A DNA stretch of 47,844 nucleotides, from NCBI GenBank assembly GCA_030838475.1, contig JAUZFP010000097.1:1-47844 (forward strand). The letters are read 5' to 3'. Below are positions 35,550 through 43,817 of the stretch, piece by piece (the first letter of the stretch is position 1; the number at the start of each line of letters is the position of its first letter). Both the position numbers and the translations under genes were made by a program. Source of the DNA: Actinomycetota bacterium. GTDB taxonomy: Bacteria; Actinomycetota; Actinomycetes; Actinomycetales; Microbacteriaceae. Under the pieces are notes generated by a model. It worked only from the letters and a program-made list of their open reading frames with translations, did no database searches and was not told the origin of the DNA.

Positions 35550-37138
35550 TGCAATGGTTGGATCGCATCACCGGCACGATCACGATGTATCGACTTGTGC
35601 TCATCTGTTTGATCGCGATAGCCATCGAGACGGTGCTGCTGTCGCTCACGGGGGTGATCTTTCAGCCCTGGCTCGCGATTATCGCAACCGGTCTCGTCGC
35701 CCTCGTTTTCACCAACGCAAGCAACTGGGTCTTCGCGAAACTGTTTCGGGTCAAGCCGCACACCGAGTCATCCTTCATCACCGGCCTACTCTTGCTCTTC
35801 ATTTTCGAGCCGGTGGACCCGCTGGGCGACAACGCCCTCCTCAAGTTCGCGGGAATCGCCCTCGCCGGCATTATTGCCAGCGCATCGAAGTACCTGCTGG
35901 CATGGCACGGACGCCACATCTTCAACCCCGCGGCCGTTGGTGCATTCGTTATTACGTTGATCACACCGTTCGGGGACTTCGCCGCATGGTGGCTGGCGAC
36001 CGCCTGGCTGCTGCCGGTCACGTTTGTGCTCGGCTTCGCGGTGCTCTACCGCACGCGTCGGTATCTGATGGCGATCGTGTTCGTTGTCGCGGTGTTCTTC
36101 CTGACGTTCTGGGTCTACGGCGGCAATGGCGCCCCGCTCGCGCAGACCCTGGTCGAACCGTTTACCACGTTCAGCACGATCTTCTTTGCGGCGTTCATGC
36201 TGAGCGAGCCGCTGACCATGCCGCCCCATCGCTGGCAGCAGCTCATCGAGGCACTGCTCGTTGCGATCGTCTTCACTCTTCCGTTCTCCATCGGCGGATT
36301 CAGCACGACGACGCCACAGTTCGCGCTGCTCATCGGCAACCTGTTCGCGTTCTTCTTCGGACAGCGTCGTGGAATTCGTCTCGACTTCATCGGCAAAGAG
36401 AAGCTGACGCCGACCAGTTGGGAGCTGTCCTTCCGGCCGCAGCGGCCGGTGCGATTCCGCGCGGGCCAGTACATGGAGTTGACGATTCCGCACGCCAAAT
36501 CCGACATCCGCGGTCTGCGTCGCATGTTCAGCATCGCCTCGGCACCCGTCGAGTCCGACGTCATCCGGTTCGGAATCAATACCGCGGAACGCTCAAGCAG
36601 CCTGAAGACGGCGCTCCTCGCCCTCGAACCCGGCGAGATCGTCTCGGGAACGGCCATCGGCGGGGATTTCCTTCTGCCGAAGGAGGTGACGCGTCGTCTG
36701 CTGTTCGTGGCGGGCGGGATCGGCATCACCCCGTTCATGAGCCACCTTGAGCAAATCGCCGGATCCGGGGAGAATCGCGACGTCGTGGTTCTGTACTCGG
36801 CGTCGTCGGCGGAGGAACTCGCCTACTCGCAGCGACTCAAGGCGCTCGGGAACCCGGTTCTCCTGCTCGCTCCGAGCGCGCCAAAACCGCTTCCGAAGAA
36901 CTGGACCTACCTGGGGCACGGCCCGCTGACCCCGGAGCTCCTCGCATCCGCTGTCCCCGATGTGAAGTCGCGCGCGGCCTACGTCTCCGGACCGCCCGCG
37001 TTCGTGCACGTCGTGCGCGCCATGTTACGGAAGGCGCAGGCCCAGAGCGTGCGCACCGATTTCTTCTCGGGCTACACGGCGAAGTCAACGCTGGTGCGCT
37101 ACCAGGCCGCCGAGCCAACCCCCGAGAAGGTCAGCTAG
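35549..37138 (+). CDS. RnfD/NqrB-like membrane domain fused to a ferredoxin-NAD(P)H reductase domain
   Basis: Likely passes electrons from NAD(P)H across the membrane. The first 280 of 529 residues hold about nine or ten membrane segments with RnfD/NqrB-like blocks: SSFITGLLLLF, HIFNPAAVGAFV and FMLSEPLTMPPHRW. Residues 285-515 are a reductase of the FNR type. The FAD block is RFRAGQYMEL with R-M-F-S at 324-327. The nucleotide block is GGIGITPFMS near 389, and SGPPAFV is near the end. No clear SGAT-type flavin attachment site is visible in the membrane half. It is coupled to apbE through TAATG. The electron acceptor is presumably the FMN lipoprotein. Confidence 0.85.
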   Translation: MQWLDRITGTITMYRLVLICLIAIAIETVLLSLTGVIFQPWLAIIATGLVALVFTNASNWVFAKLFRVKPHTESSFITGLLLLFIFEPVDPLGDNALLKFAGIALAGIIASASKYLLAWHGRHIFNPAAVGAFVITLITPFGDFAAWWLATAWLLPVTFVLGFAVLYRTRRYLMAIVFVVAVFFLTFWVYGGNGAPLAQTLVEPFTTFSTIFFAAFMLSEPLTMPPHRWQQLIEALLVAIVFTLPFSIGGFSTTTPQFALLIGNLFAFFFGQRRGIRLDFIGKEKLTPTSWELSFRPQRPVRFRAGQYMELTIPHAKSDIRGLRRMFSIASAPVESDVIRFGINTAERSSSLKTALLALEPGEIVSGTAIGGDFLLPKEVTRRLLFVAGGIGITPFMSHLEQIAGSGENRDVVVLYSASSAEELAYSQRLKALGNPVLLLAPSAPKPLPKNWTYLGHGPLTPELLASAVPDVKSRAAYVSGPPAFVHVVRAMLRKAQAQSVRTDFFSGYTAKSTLVRYQAAEPTPEKVS

Positions 37139-37150
37139 CCGCGGGGCAAT

Positions 37151-38365
37151 TTACGAGAGGCGCTTCGCGAGGTTCTTGTCGAGCGTGTCGAGGAACTCCT
37201 CGGTGGTTTCCCACTTCTGGTCCGGTCCGACAAGAGCCGCGAGATCTTTGGTCATGTGACCGGCCTCGACCGACTTGATGACGACATCCTCGAGCGTGCT
37301 GGCGAACTCGGCCAGCGCGGCGTTGTTGTCGAGCTTGGCGCGGTGCGAGAGGCCGCGAGTCCAGGCGTAGATCGACGCGATCGGGTTCGTCGAGGTCGGC
37401 TTTCCGGCCTGGTGCATGCGGTAGTGGCGGGTAACGGTTCCGTGGGCGGCCTCGGCCTCGACGACGGAGCCGTCCGGCACCGACAGCACGCTGGTCATGA
37501 GGCCCAGCGACCCGAAGCCCTGAGCAACCGTGTCTGACTGGACGTCGCCGTCGTAGTTCTTGCAGGCCCAGACGTATCCGCCCTCCCACTTCATCGCCGA
37601 GGCGACCATGTCGTCGATCAGGCGGTGCTCGTAGGTGAGGCCGGCGGCCTCAAACTTCTCCTTGAACTCGGCGTCGAAGATCTCCTGGAAGATGTCCTTG
37701 AAGCGGCCGTCGTAGGCCTTCAGGATCGTGTTCTTGGTCGACAGGTACACCGGGTAGTTGCGGTCGAGTCCGTAGTTGAGGCTCGCGCGAGCGAAGTCGC
37801 GGATGGACGCGTCCTGGTTGTACTGCACCTGGGCGATGCCGTCATCCGGTGCGTCGTAGACGTCGAATTTGAGCGGCTCGGAGCCGTCGTCCGGCGTGAA
37901 CTGCACCGTGAGCTTGCCCGGACCCTTGAAGACGAAGTCGGTCGCGCGGTACTGGTCGCCGAAGGCGTGACGACCGATGATGATCGGCTTGTTCCAGCCG
38001 GGCACCAGGCGCGGGATGTTGGAGATGATGATCGGCTCGCGGAAGATCACGCCGCCGAGGATGTTGCGGATCGTGCCGTTCGGCGACTTCCACATCTTCT
38101 TGAGGCCGAACTCTTCGACACGAGCCTCGTCGGGGGTGATGGTCGCGCACTTGACGCCGACGCCGTATTTCTGGATGGCGTGCGCCGCATCGATGGTGAC
38201 CTGGTCGTCGGTGGCATCCCGGTTTTCGATTCCGAGGTCGTAGTAGTCGAGGTTGATATCGAGGTAGGGGTGGATCAGGGTTTCCTTGATCTTCTGCCAG
38301 ATGATGCGGGTCATCTCGTCGCCATCCAGCTCGACGACTGTTCCCTCAACCTTGATCTTTGCCAC
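37151..38365 (-). CDS. icd: NADP-dependent isocitrate dehydrogenase
   Basis: Oxidises isocitrate to 2-oxoglutarate in the TCA cycle, making NADPH. The 404-residue protein is the dimeric type found in eukaryotes and many actinobacteria. It has the opening block [14 protein letters not shown], the substrate block [13 protein letters not shown], and [12 protein letters not shown]...[11 protein letters not shown] near the end. The GTG at 38365 gives the usual N-terminus VAKIKVEG; the frame upstream runs into the palindromic promoter region. It is monocistronic and convergent with the reductase gene. Confidence 0.96.
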   Translation of the reverse strand: MAKIKVEGTVVELDGDEMTRIIWQKIKETLIHPYLDINLDYYDLGIENRDATDDQVTIDAAHAIQKYGVGVKCATITPDEARVEEFGLKKMWKSPNGTIRNILGGVIFREPIIISNIPRLVPGWNKPIIIGRHAFGDQYRATDFVFKGPGKLTVQFTPDDGSEPLKFDVYDAPDDGIAQVQYNQDASIRDFARASLNYGLDRNYPVYLSTKNTILKAYDGRFKDIFQEIFDAEFKEKFEAAGLTYEHRLIDDMVASAMKWEGGYVWACKNYDGDVQSDTVAQGFGSLGLMTSVLSVPDGSVVEAEAAHGTVTRHYRMHQAGKPTSTNPIASIYAWTRGLSHRAKLDNNAALAEFASTLEDVVIKSVEAGHMTKDLAALVGPDQKWETTEEFLDTLDKNLAKRLS

Positions 38366-38425
38366 GGTGGTAGTTCCCTTCAGGTGGCCTCTCAGATGGG
38401 CCAAACCAAGCTTACCCGTTTTAGA

Positions 38426-38449
38426 AAGTATCTCGACATCAAGATACTT
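38426..38449. promoter_or_regulatory. Palindromic operator upstream of icd
   Basis: AAGTATCT and AGATACTT form perfect 8-bp arms around an 8-base centre, giving a 24-bp near-palindrome 61 bp upstream of the icd start. It resembles the 18-bp sites of MarR-type UrtR/TamR regulators. In Streptomyces coelicolor, TamR controls aconitase and other central metabolic genes. The assignment is by resemblance. Confidence 0.6.
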
Positions 38450-38497
38450 CGACCGCGAAGCGTCGAAGGTCGAGTAGGCCGCTCGCGGCCGTATCGA
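38447..38497. repeat. REP-like palindrome cluster (TCGAGTAG...GTATCGA), copy 2
   Basis: CTTCGAC/GTCGAAG (38447-38468) forms one hairpin. It is followed by TCGAGTAG, a GGCCG/CGGCC hairpin (38477-38490) and GTATCGA. The outer blocks match those at 4337-4367. It lies between icd and the divergent thioesterase gene. Confidence 0.55.
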
Positions 38498-38532
38498 GGC
38501 CTCTTGCACCGCCCAATAGTTAGGGTGAATAC

Positions 38533-38997
38533 ATGCTCTCGACTCCGATCACCGTCCGTTGGGGCGACATGGACTCGTACGGGCACGTCAATAACGTGTT
38601 CTTCATCCGGTACCTCGAGGACACCCGCTTCGCACTGTTCACCCCACCGCTGGGCGAGAACGCGCCATCGGATGTCCCGGCCGAGCTCTCCGTCTTCGAT
38701 CTCTTCCCCGAAGGGTCCAATGGCCTCATGGCGGGCCACCGGATCGAATACCAAGCGCCGCTCGGCTACGCGGACGGCCCCATCACCGCGCGGCTCTGGA
38801 CCACCCGCATCGGCACCACCAGCTTCGATATCGCCTACGAGCTCGGCTCCGCGGATCGTGGCACGGTCTACGCGATCGCGAGCACGACTCTCGTGATCGT
38901 CAACACGGAGTCCAACCGACCGGTCGAACTCCCCCAGCGGCTACGCGACACCCTCATCCAGTGGCTGGGCGACCCGGTGCCCTTCCGCGCTCCATGA
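38533..38997 (+). CDS. Hotdog-fold acyl-CoA thioesterase (4HBT family)
   Basis: Probably hydrolyses an acyl-CoA thioester. The 154-residue protein has the hotdog opening [14 protein letters not shown], with the catalytic-type Asp and the GHVNN turn, followed by [10 protein letters not shown]. The later beta strands include [17 protein letters not shown]. The length is normal for the family. The downstream gene starts within its stop codon (ATGA), so the two are coupled. The substrate is unknown. Confidence 0.9.
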   Translation: MLSTPITVRWGDMDSYGHVNNVFFIRYLEDTRFALFTPPLGENAPSDVPAELSVFDLFPEGSNGLMAGHRIEYQAPLGYADGPITARLWTTRIGTTSFDIAYELGSADRGTVYAIASTTLVIVNTESNRPVELPQRLRDTLIQWLGDPVPFRAP

Positions 38998-39452
38998 AAT
39001 GGTTCACGAGGGAGTGGGCAACCGGTCAACTTTCAGAGGATGAGTCAAGGGCGGTCCGGGCTGAATACACCGATCATGTGAACTCGATCCTCAGGTATCT
39101 CATCGACGACGACGCAGATGACTTGATATTAAATGTCAACATCCACGACGGACACGTCAAGCGTTGGAGTCAGACGGATGGCTCGATCAAGTTGGAAATG
39201 GTCACGGGTGATCTCCAGTCTGGATACCAGCGAGTTCTGCTTGTATTTCACGACGCGAACTTGATTGGGTCTGGGTCTCTTGACGAGTTCGACTTCGGCC
39301 ACGCTCGAACCGAACTTCTTTATGACGAGTTCGACGTAGCGAGCGAGAATGCATTCGAATATCGAGTTCTCGTGTGGCCCGAGGGCGAATTGATCGTCCG
39401 ATTTAGATCCGTGACCGTCCAAATTTCCGAAGCAGACGAATTCGATCGGTAA
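38994..39452 (+). CDS. Hypothetical protein coupled to the thioesterase gene
   Basis: The function is not established. The 152-residue product starts [18 protein letters not shown], similar in style to DUF4085-type openings, but the match is weak. It is acidic and soluble, with alternating beta strands and charged turns. The ATG overlaps the thioesterase stop by 4 bp. The DNA is clearly less GC-rich than its neighbours and uses A/T-ending codons often (for example TTGATATTAAATGTC), which suggests later acquisition. Three copies of a CAACAGGAGA-type repeat follow directly after it. Confidence 0.65.
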   Translation: MKWFTREWATGQLSEDESRAVRAEYTDHVNSILRYLIDDDADDLILNVNIHDGHVKRWSQTDGSIKLEMVTGDLQSGYQRVLLVFHDANLIGSGSLDEFDFGHARTELLYDEFDVASENAFEYRVLVWPEGELIVRFRSVTVQISEADEFDR

Positions 39453-39462
39453 ATACGATCGC

Positions 39463-39537
39463 TCAACAGGAGAACGGCCCGAAAATGGGGGGAAAATCTC
39501 CTGTTGAAGACCGCGAGGCCCGAGATTCTCCTGTTGA
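39463..39537. repeat. Three-armed inverted/direct repeat with CAACAGGAGA units
   Basis: TCAACAGGAGA (39463-39473) is complementary to two downstream copies of TCTCCTGTTGA (39497-39507 and 39527-39537, 30 bp apart). GGCCCGA also recurs before each. One left arm can pair with either right arm. It lies between convergent genes and may act as a bidirectional terminator. Confidence 0.65.
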
Positions 39538-39549
39538 ACGCTGCCGCGC

Positions 39550-40713
39550 CTAGCCGATGGCGTCAAAGAACGCCTTCTGGTACGCGGCGCTGCGCGCCGA
39601 ACCGAGCACCGCGCCGTCCATTCGATTCATGACGTAGGCGAACGTGAAGCCGCGGTCGACATCGTCGAGCACGATGGATCCGCCCCACCCGCCCCAGTAG
39701 GCGATGCGGCGATTCGGCAGCTGAGACTCCTGCGCCGACGGGAGGCCGTAGCCGATTCCGAACCTGAGCGGCTGCAACAGCACGACGTCAAGTCCGTCCG
39801 ACTGCACCTCGAAGATGCGGTCGATCGTCTTCTGGGTGAGCAGGCGAACGCCGTCGACCTCGCCGCCGTTCGTGATGACCGACTGGATGCGCGCCACCGA
39901 CCGCGCATTGCCGAAGCCGTTCGCGGCGCCGATCTCCGCCTCGCGCCAGGCATCCGTGTAGGTCACCGTCGCATCCATCGGGATGGGCCCAAACGTGCGG
40001 ATGGCGGGGTGGCCCGGCGGCAACTGCGAAAGGTCGATCTTCGCCGGCGGCGGAGGCACCACGTTGCTGACCCGGTCGTACGCGCTCCGCGGCGCCCCGA
40101 GAGTGAAATCGGCGCCGAGTGGTCCGGCAATCTCTTCGGCGATGAATGCCCTGAGGGTCTTTCCCGAGACGCGTCGAACGAGCTCGCCGACAATGTGCCC
40201 GTAGTTCAGAAGCGAGTATCCGGATGCCGTGCCGGGCTCCCACCATGGAGCCTGCGCGGCGAGGTGCGCCACGGCTCCCTCGTAGTCGTAGAGCTGCTCG
40301 ATCGTGAACGGCATGTCCCAGCCGCTCACCCCGGCGGTGTGCGACATGACCTGTTTGACGGTGATGTCGGCCTTGCCGTTCTGAGCGAACTCCGGCCAGT
40401 AGGTGGCGACCGGGGCATCCAGGGCGAGGAGTCCGCGATCCGCGAGCATCAGGGCGGCGAGTGTCGTCATGGTCTTGGTGATCGACCAGACGTTCGTGAT
40501 TGTGTCGCGCTGCCAGCGGGATATGCGCTCCACTTCGCGAAATCCGCCCCACAGGTCGACCACGGGCCTGCCTCGCTCGACAACGGCGATCGAGGCCCCC
40601 AGCTCCTCGCCCGAATCCAATCTGCGCTGGAATTCCTCACCGAGTTCGGCGAACCGTGGGTCGACCTCGCCCTCGATCGTCACGCTTTTCGAGGGGGTAC
40701 CCACGTCAGACAT
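39550..40713 (-). CDS. Serine hydrolase, class C beta-lactamase / family VIII esterase-like
   Basis: Hydrolyses an ester or amide by a Ser nucleophile. The 387-residue protein has the S-x-x-K motif in NVWSITKTMTTLA near residue 78 and the Y-x-N block YSLLNYGHIV. Near the end, WGGWGGSIVLDD replaces the usual KTG-like motif. There is no signal peptide, which favours an intracellular EstB-type esterase over a secreted beta-lactamase. AAAGGAG precedes the ATG at 40713. The neighbouring acyl-CoA genes fit an esterase role. Confidence 0.88.
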   Translation of the reverse strand: MSDVGTPSKSVTIEGEVDPRFAELGEEFQRRLDSGEELGASIAVVERGRPVVDLWGGFREVERISRWQRDTITNVWSITKTMTTLAALMLADRGLLALDAPVATYWPEFAQNGKADITVKQVMSHTAGVSGWDMPFTIEQLYDYEGAVAHLAAQAPWWEPGTASGYSLLNYGHIVGELVRRVSGKTLRAFIAEEIAGPLGADFTLGAPRSAYDRVSNVVPPPPAKIDLSQLPPGHPAIRTFGPIPMDATVTYTDAWREAEIGAANGFGNARSVARIQSVITNGGEVDGVRLLTQKTIDRIFEVQSDGLDVVLLQPLRFGIGYGLPSAQESQLPNRRIAYWGGWGGSIVLDDVDRGFTFAYVMNRMDGAVLGSARSAAYQKAFFDAIG

Positions 40714-40820
40714 TTGCCGCTCCTTTGCACATCGCACCGTCTAGGATCGAACATACCAACCGGTCGGAACCTGCACCATAGGCCGACCTATTCGCATTCG
40801 CTTCAGGCAAAGGAGAACCC

Positions 40821-41564
40821 GTGGGTCGATTCGACGGCAAGACCGCTGTGGTGACGGGCGCGAGCCGCGGCATCGGTCTCGCGATCGCCAAGAGGCTCGT
40901 GGATGACGGCGCTCGCGTGCTGATCACCGCTCGCGGACAGGAGACCCTCGACGCCGCCGTCGCCGAACTGGGCGGACCGTCGAAGGCAATCGGGATAGCC
41001 GGTAAGGCCGACAACGCCGATCACCGCGCCGAGGTATTCGCGAGAGTAGCGAGCGAGTTCGGTCGACTCGACTTCCTGGTCAACAACGCCGGCATCAATC
41101 CCGCGTATGGCAAAGCGGTCGACGTCTCGGACGAGGCCATCCGCAAGATTTTCGAGGTCAACGTGCTCGGCAGCCTGGCCTGGAGCCGGGACGCTGTCGC
41201 CGCCGGACTGACCACCGCCATTGTCAACATTTCGTCGATCTCGGGGATCACCGCCTCGCCGGGGATCGCCCTCTACGGCGTCTCGAAGGCGGCGCTTATC
41301 AACCTGACGATCCAGCTCGCGTTCGAACTCGCTCCGGGCATCCGCGTGAACGCCGTCGCGCCCGCCGTCATCAAGACCGACTTCGCGAAGGCGCTCTACG
41401 AGGGTCGCGAGGAGACGGCCGCGGCCGCGTATCCGCTGAAGCGACTCGGAATGCCCAGCGATGTTGCCGGACCGGTCACCTTCCTGCTGTCGGATGACGC
41501 CGCCTGGATTACAGGGCAGACTCTCGTCATCGACGGCGGCGGCTCGCTCTCGCCGGTGCTCTAG
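40821..41564 (+). CDS. SDR family oxidoreductase (3-oxoacyl reductase-like)
   Basis: NAD(P)-dependent dehydrogenase or reductase. The 247-residue protein has the cofactor motif TGASRGIG near residue 11, NNAG, the catalytic SSIS and YGVSK blocks, and a C-terminal IDGGGSLSPVL. The GTG start is preceded by AAAGGAG. It heads an operon with a TetR regulator, a second SDR and a small membrane protein. The substrate is unknown; FabG-like ketoacyl or alcohol substrates are likely. Confidence 0.9.
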   Translation: MGRFDGKTAVVTGASRGIGLAIAKRLVDDGARVLITARGQETLDAAVAELGGPSKAIGIAGKADNADHRAEVFARVASEFGRLDFLVNNAGINPAYGKAVDVSDEAIRKIFEVNVLGSLAWSRDAVAAGLTTAIVNISSISGITASPGIALYGVSKAALINLTIQLAFELAPGIRVNAVAPAVIKTDFAKALYEGREETAAAAYPLKRLGMPSDVAGPVTFLLSDDAAWITGQTLVIDGGGSLSPVL

Positions 41565-41567
41565 GGG

Positions 41568-42191
41568 GTGAGGCAGGTGACATCGGAGGCCACGCCATCC
41601 TCGATCCCCGAGAAACTGATGCAGGTCTCGGTTGAACTCTTCGCCGAGCACGGCTACGCCCAGACCAGCGTGCAACAGATCGTTGACGCGGCCGGTGTCA
41701 CGAAGGGTGCGCTCTACCACTACTTCAAGTCGAAGGACGACCTGCTCTTCGACATCTACGACCGCCTGCTCTCGATGCAGCGCGAACACCTCGAGGCAAT
41801 CGTCGCTCGTGGTCTCGACCCGGAAGCGACGATTCGCCTGGTCTGCGAAGACGTGATCGTCACCTCGATTGAGGGTCTGGCCGACGGCGCCGTGTTCTTC
41901 CGATCGCAGCACATGCTGAGCGAGAAGCGGCAACGTGAGGTCAAGCTGCGGCGGCGCGCGTACAACGACGCCTTCGAGGCCATCCTGGCTCGCGGCCGCG
42001 CGGATGGTGTGTTCCGTACGGACATCCCGCCGGCCATCCTGATCGCCCACTTCTTCTCCGATGTGCACTACCTCGCGCAGTGGTACTCGCCGGGTGGTCC
42101 CCTCACCAAACAGCAGGTCGCCAGCGAGCTCACCGACCTGTACCTCGCCGGCCTTCTGGCCCCGAACCGCACCACCAGGGAGAACTCATGA
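41568..42191 (+). CDS. TetR family transcriptional regulator
   Basis: Likely controls the surrounding SDR or acyl-CoA genes. The 207-residue protein has a helix-turn-helix at about residues 32-60 (TSVQQIVDAAGVTKGALYHYFKSKDDLL). The C-terminal ligand domain resembles the TetR_C group seen in fatty-acid regulators. The GTG at 41568 lies 4 bp after the SDR gene; a second GTG at 41577 is equally possible, since GGGGGTGAGG precedes it. Its end overlaps the next SDR by 4 bp. No palindrome was seen in the short spacer upstream of 40821. Confidence 0.9.
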   Translation: MRQVTSEATPSSIPEKLMQVSVELFAEHGYAQTSVQQIVDAAGVTKGALYHYFKSKDDLLFDIYDRLLSMQREHLEAIVARGLDPEATIRLVCEDVIVTSIEGLADGAVFFRSQHMLSEKRQREVKLRRRAYNDAFEAILARGRADGVFRTDIPPAILIAHFFSDVHYLAQWYSPGGPLTKQQVASELTDLYLAGLLAPNRTTRENS

Positions 42192-42928
42192 AACTCGACG
42201 GACAGGTTGCACTCGTGTCCGGTGGTGCGCGTGGCATGGGTGAGACTCACGCCCGAGCGCTGCTAGCCGAGGGCGCGAAGGTTGTTCTCGCCGACATCCT
42301 CGACGAGCAGGGCGAGGCACTCGCGAAGGATCTGGGCGCCGACGCGATCTACGTGCATCTCGACGTCACCCAGGAACAGAGCTGGGCGGATGCGATCCGT
42401 GCCGCGGAGGGCGCGTTCGGTCCGGTTTCGATCCTTGTCAACAACGCCGGGATCGCGCATGGCGCACCCCTCGAGCAGTACACGCTGGACATGTGGAACG
42501 CGATCATCGCCGTGAACCAGACCGGTGTGTTCCTCGGCATGCGCGCGGTGGTGCCCGGCATGAAGGCGCTCCGGCACGGCTCGATCATCAACATCTCGTC
42601 GGTGGAGGGACTGCGCGGGGGCGCCTACCTTCACGGCTATGTCGCGTCAAAGTTCGCGGTTCGCGGCCTGACCAAGTCGGCCTCGCAGGAGCTGGGTGGT
42701 TTCGGCATCCGCGTGAACTCGGTGCACCCCGGATACATCGAGACCCCGATGACGACGGACATCGACTCGAAGCAGCTGCAGATTCCGCAGCACCGCCCCG
42801 GCAAGCCCGAGGAGGTCTCGAAGATGATCGTGTTCCTGGCGAGCGACGATTCGTCCTATTCGACGGGCGCAGAATTCGTCGTCGACGGCGGGATGACCGC
42901 CGGCATCCCGCACCGCACGGGCGCCTGA
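42188..42928 (+). CDS. SDR family dehydrogenase
   Basis: The 246-residue protein has SGGARGMG for cofactor binding, NNAGIAHG, ISSVEGLRGG, and the YVASK catalytic block. It ends with VVDGGMTAG. The general type is close to 20-beta-hydroxysteroid or cyclohexanol dehydrogenases. Its ATG overlaps the TetR stop (ATGA), and its own stop overlaps the next gene (TGATG). The long N-terminal extension that is open upstream lies inside the TetR gene and is rejected. Confidence 0.91.
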   Translation: MKLDGQVALVSGGARGMGETHARALLAEGAKVVLADILDEQGEALAKDLGADAIYVHLDVTQEQSWADAIRAAEGAFGPVSILVNNAGIAHGAPLEQYTLDMWNAIIAVNQTGVFLGMRAVVPGMKALRHGSIINISSVEGLRGGAYLHGYVASKFAVRGLTKSASQELGGFGIRVNSVHPGYIETPMTTDIDSKQLQIPQHRPGKPEEVSKMIVFLASDDSSYSTGAEFVVDGGMTAGIPHRTGA

Positions 42929-43335
42929 TGTCGCAGCCCTCGGATGGCTCGATCTGGCCCCGCGGCTACTGGCGCACCTGGGCGCCGATCGTCGGGCCCA
43001 CCTACGCGACGTCGCTCACGAGACTGCGGGCGTGGTCGAACGTCATCACGACCCTCCTGTATCTCGTCGCGCTGGTGATGCTCGCCTACTACTTCCTGGT
43101 CCTCAAGAACGGCTCGCTTCTGCTGGCGACCTTCACCCTTCTCGTCCCGTGGGTCGTCGCGGTCGGGATCATCGAGTACCAACGCCGCCGTCTCGCGAAG
43201 ACGATGCAGCGCAACCTGGCCGCGAACGGCAAGCCCGTGCCCGAGCTGCCCACCTTCGCCGACGTGCAGTTCCTGCGCTGGAAGCGGGACCACTCGGTGA
43301 CGACCGAGGACCTCGAGTCGAGCGCCCCGCGCTAG
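42928..43335 (+). CDS. Small two-helix membrane protein of unknown function
   Basis: The function is not recognised. The 135-residue protein has an amphipathic N-terminus (WPRGYWRTWAPIVG), two membrane segments at about residues 38-58 and 63-83, and a basic cytoplasmic tail (EYQRRRLAKTMQRN). It is coupled to the SDR gene through TGATG. Its stop codon shares a CTAG with the stop of the convergent gene. Homologues likely occur in related actinobacteria, but I cannot name a family. Confidence 0.72.
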   Translation: MSQPSDGSIWPRGYWRTWAPIVGPTYATSLTRLRAWSNVITTLLYLVALVMLAYYFLVLKNGSLLLATFTLLVPWVVAVGIIEYQRRRLAKTMQRNLAANGKPVPELPTFADVQFLRWKRDHSVTTEDLESSAPR

Positions 43336-43817
43336 ACCCTCTCGCGTTCCAGGCTACGGACGAGTCGGTAGACGACTATCAAGGGGATGATTCCCACCAC
43401 GCCGAACGACATATCGATCAGCTCCCAGCCGAGTGGGATGCCGCGGATCGGTCCCGCGATTGCGGCCAGGGGAATGACGCACGCGCAGGCGATCATCCCG
43501 AACTGCACGACCCAGATGTTGCGCACCGGATCGATGAGCGGTCCGATGAACGCGACGGCGATCATCAGGTGCGCGAAGGCGAGCCAGTCGGTGCCGTAGA
43601 AGATGAACGGGTAATTCGCATTGGTCACCTCGACGCCGTTGCGGATGTGATCGATCCAGTCGACGAAGGACGGAAGTAGGTGCTGGATTCCGAGCGAGTG
43701 CAGGACGCTCGACCCGACCTGCAGCTCGGCGACCAGCGGGAAGGCGGTGAGCCCCGAGATGGCGAGGCACACGATGAACGCGATCAGCCACGCTCGGATG
43801 GCGGGGGTCGACTTCAT
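43332..43817 (-). CDS. Four-helix membrane protein of unknown function
   Basis: The 161-residue protein has about four membrane segments (near residues 8-28, 72-92, 100-120, 130-150). A conserved-looking extracytoplasmic stretch, WIDHIRNGVEVTNANYPFIFYGTDWLAFAHL, lies between the first two. The family is not recognised. The ATG at 43817 overlaps the next upstream gene by 4 bp, so the two membrane proteins form an operon. It converges on the small membrane protein gene, sharing a CTAG. Confidence 0.72.
   Translation of the reverse strand: MKSTPAIRAWLIAFIVCLAISGLTAFPLVAELQVGSSVLHSLGIQHLLPSFVDWIDHIRNGVEVTNANYPFIFYGTDWLAFAHLMIAVAFIGPLIDPVRNIWVVQFGMIACACVIPLAAIAGPIRGIPLGWELIDMSFGVVGIIPLIVVYRLVRSLERERV

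Noticed and set aside
39550-40713. Secreted beta-lactamase
   Set aside because: There is no signal peptide, and the KTG-like motif is replaced as in family VIII esterases.
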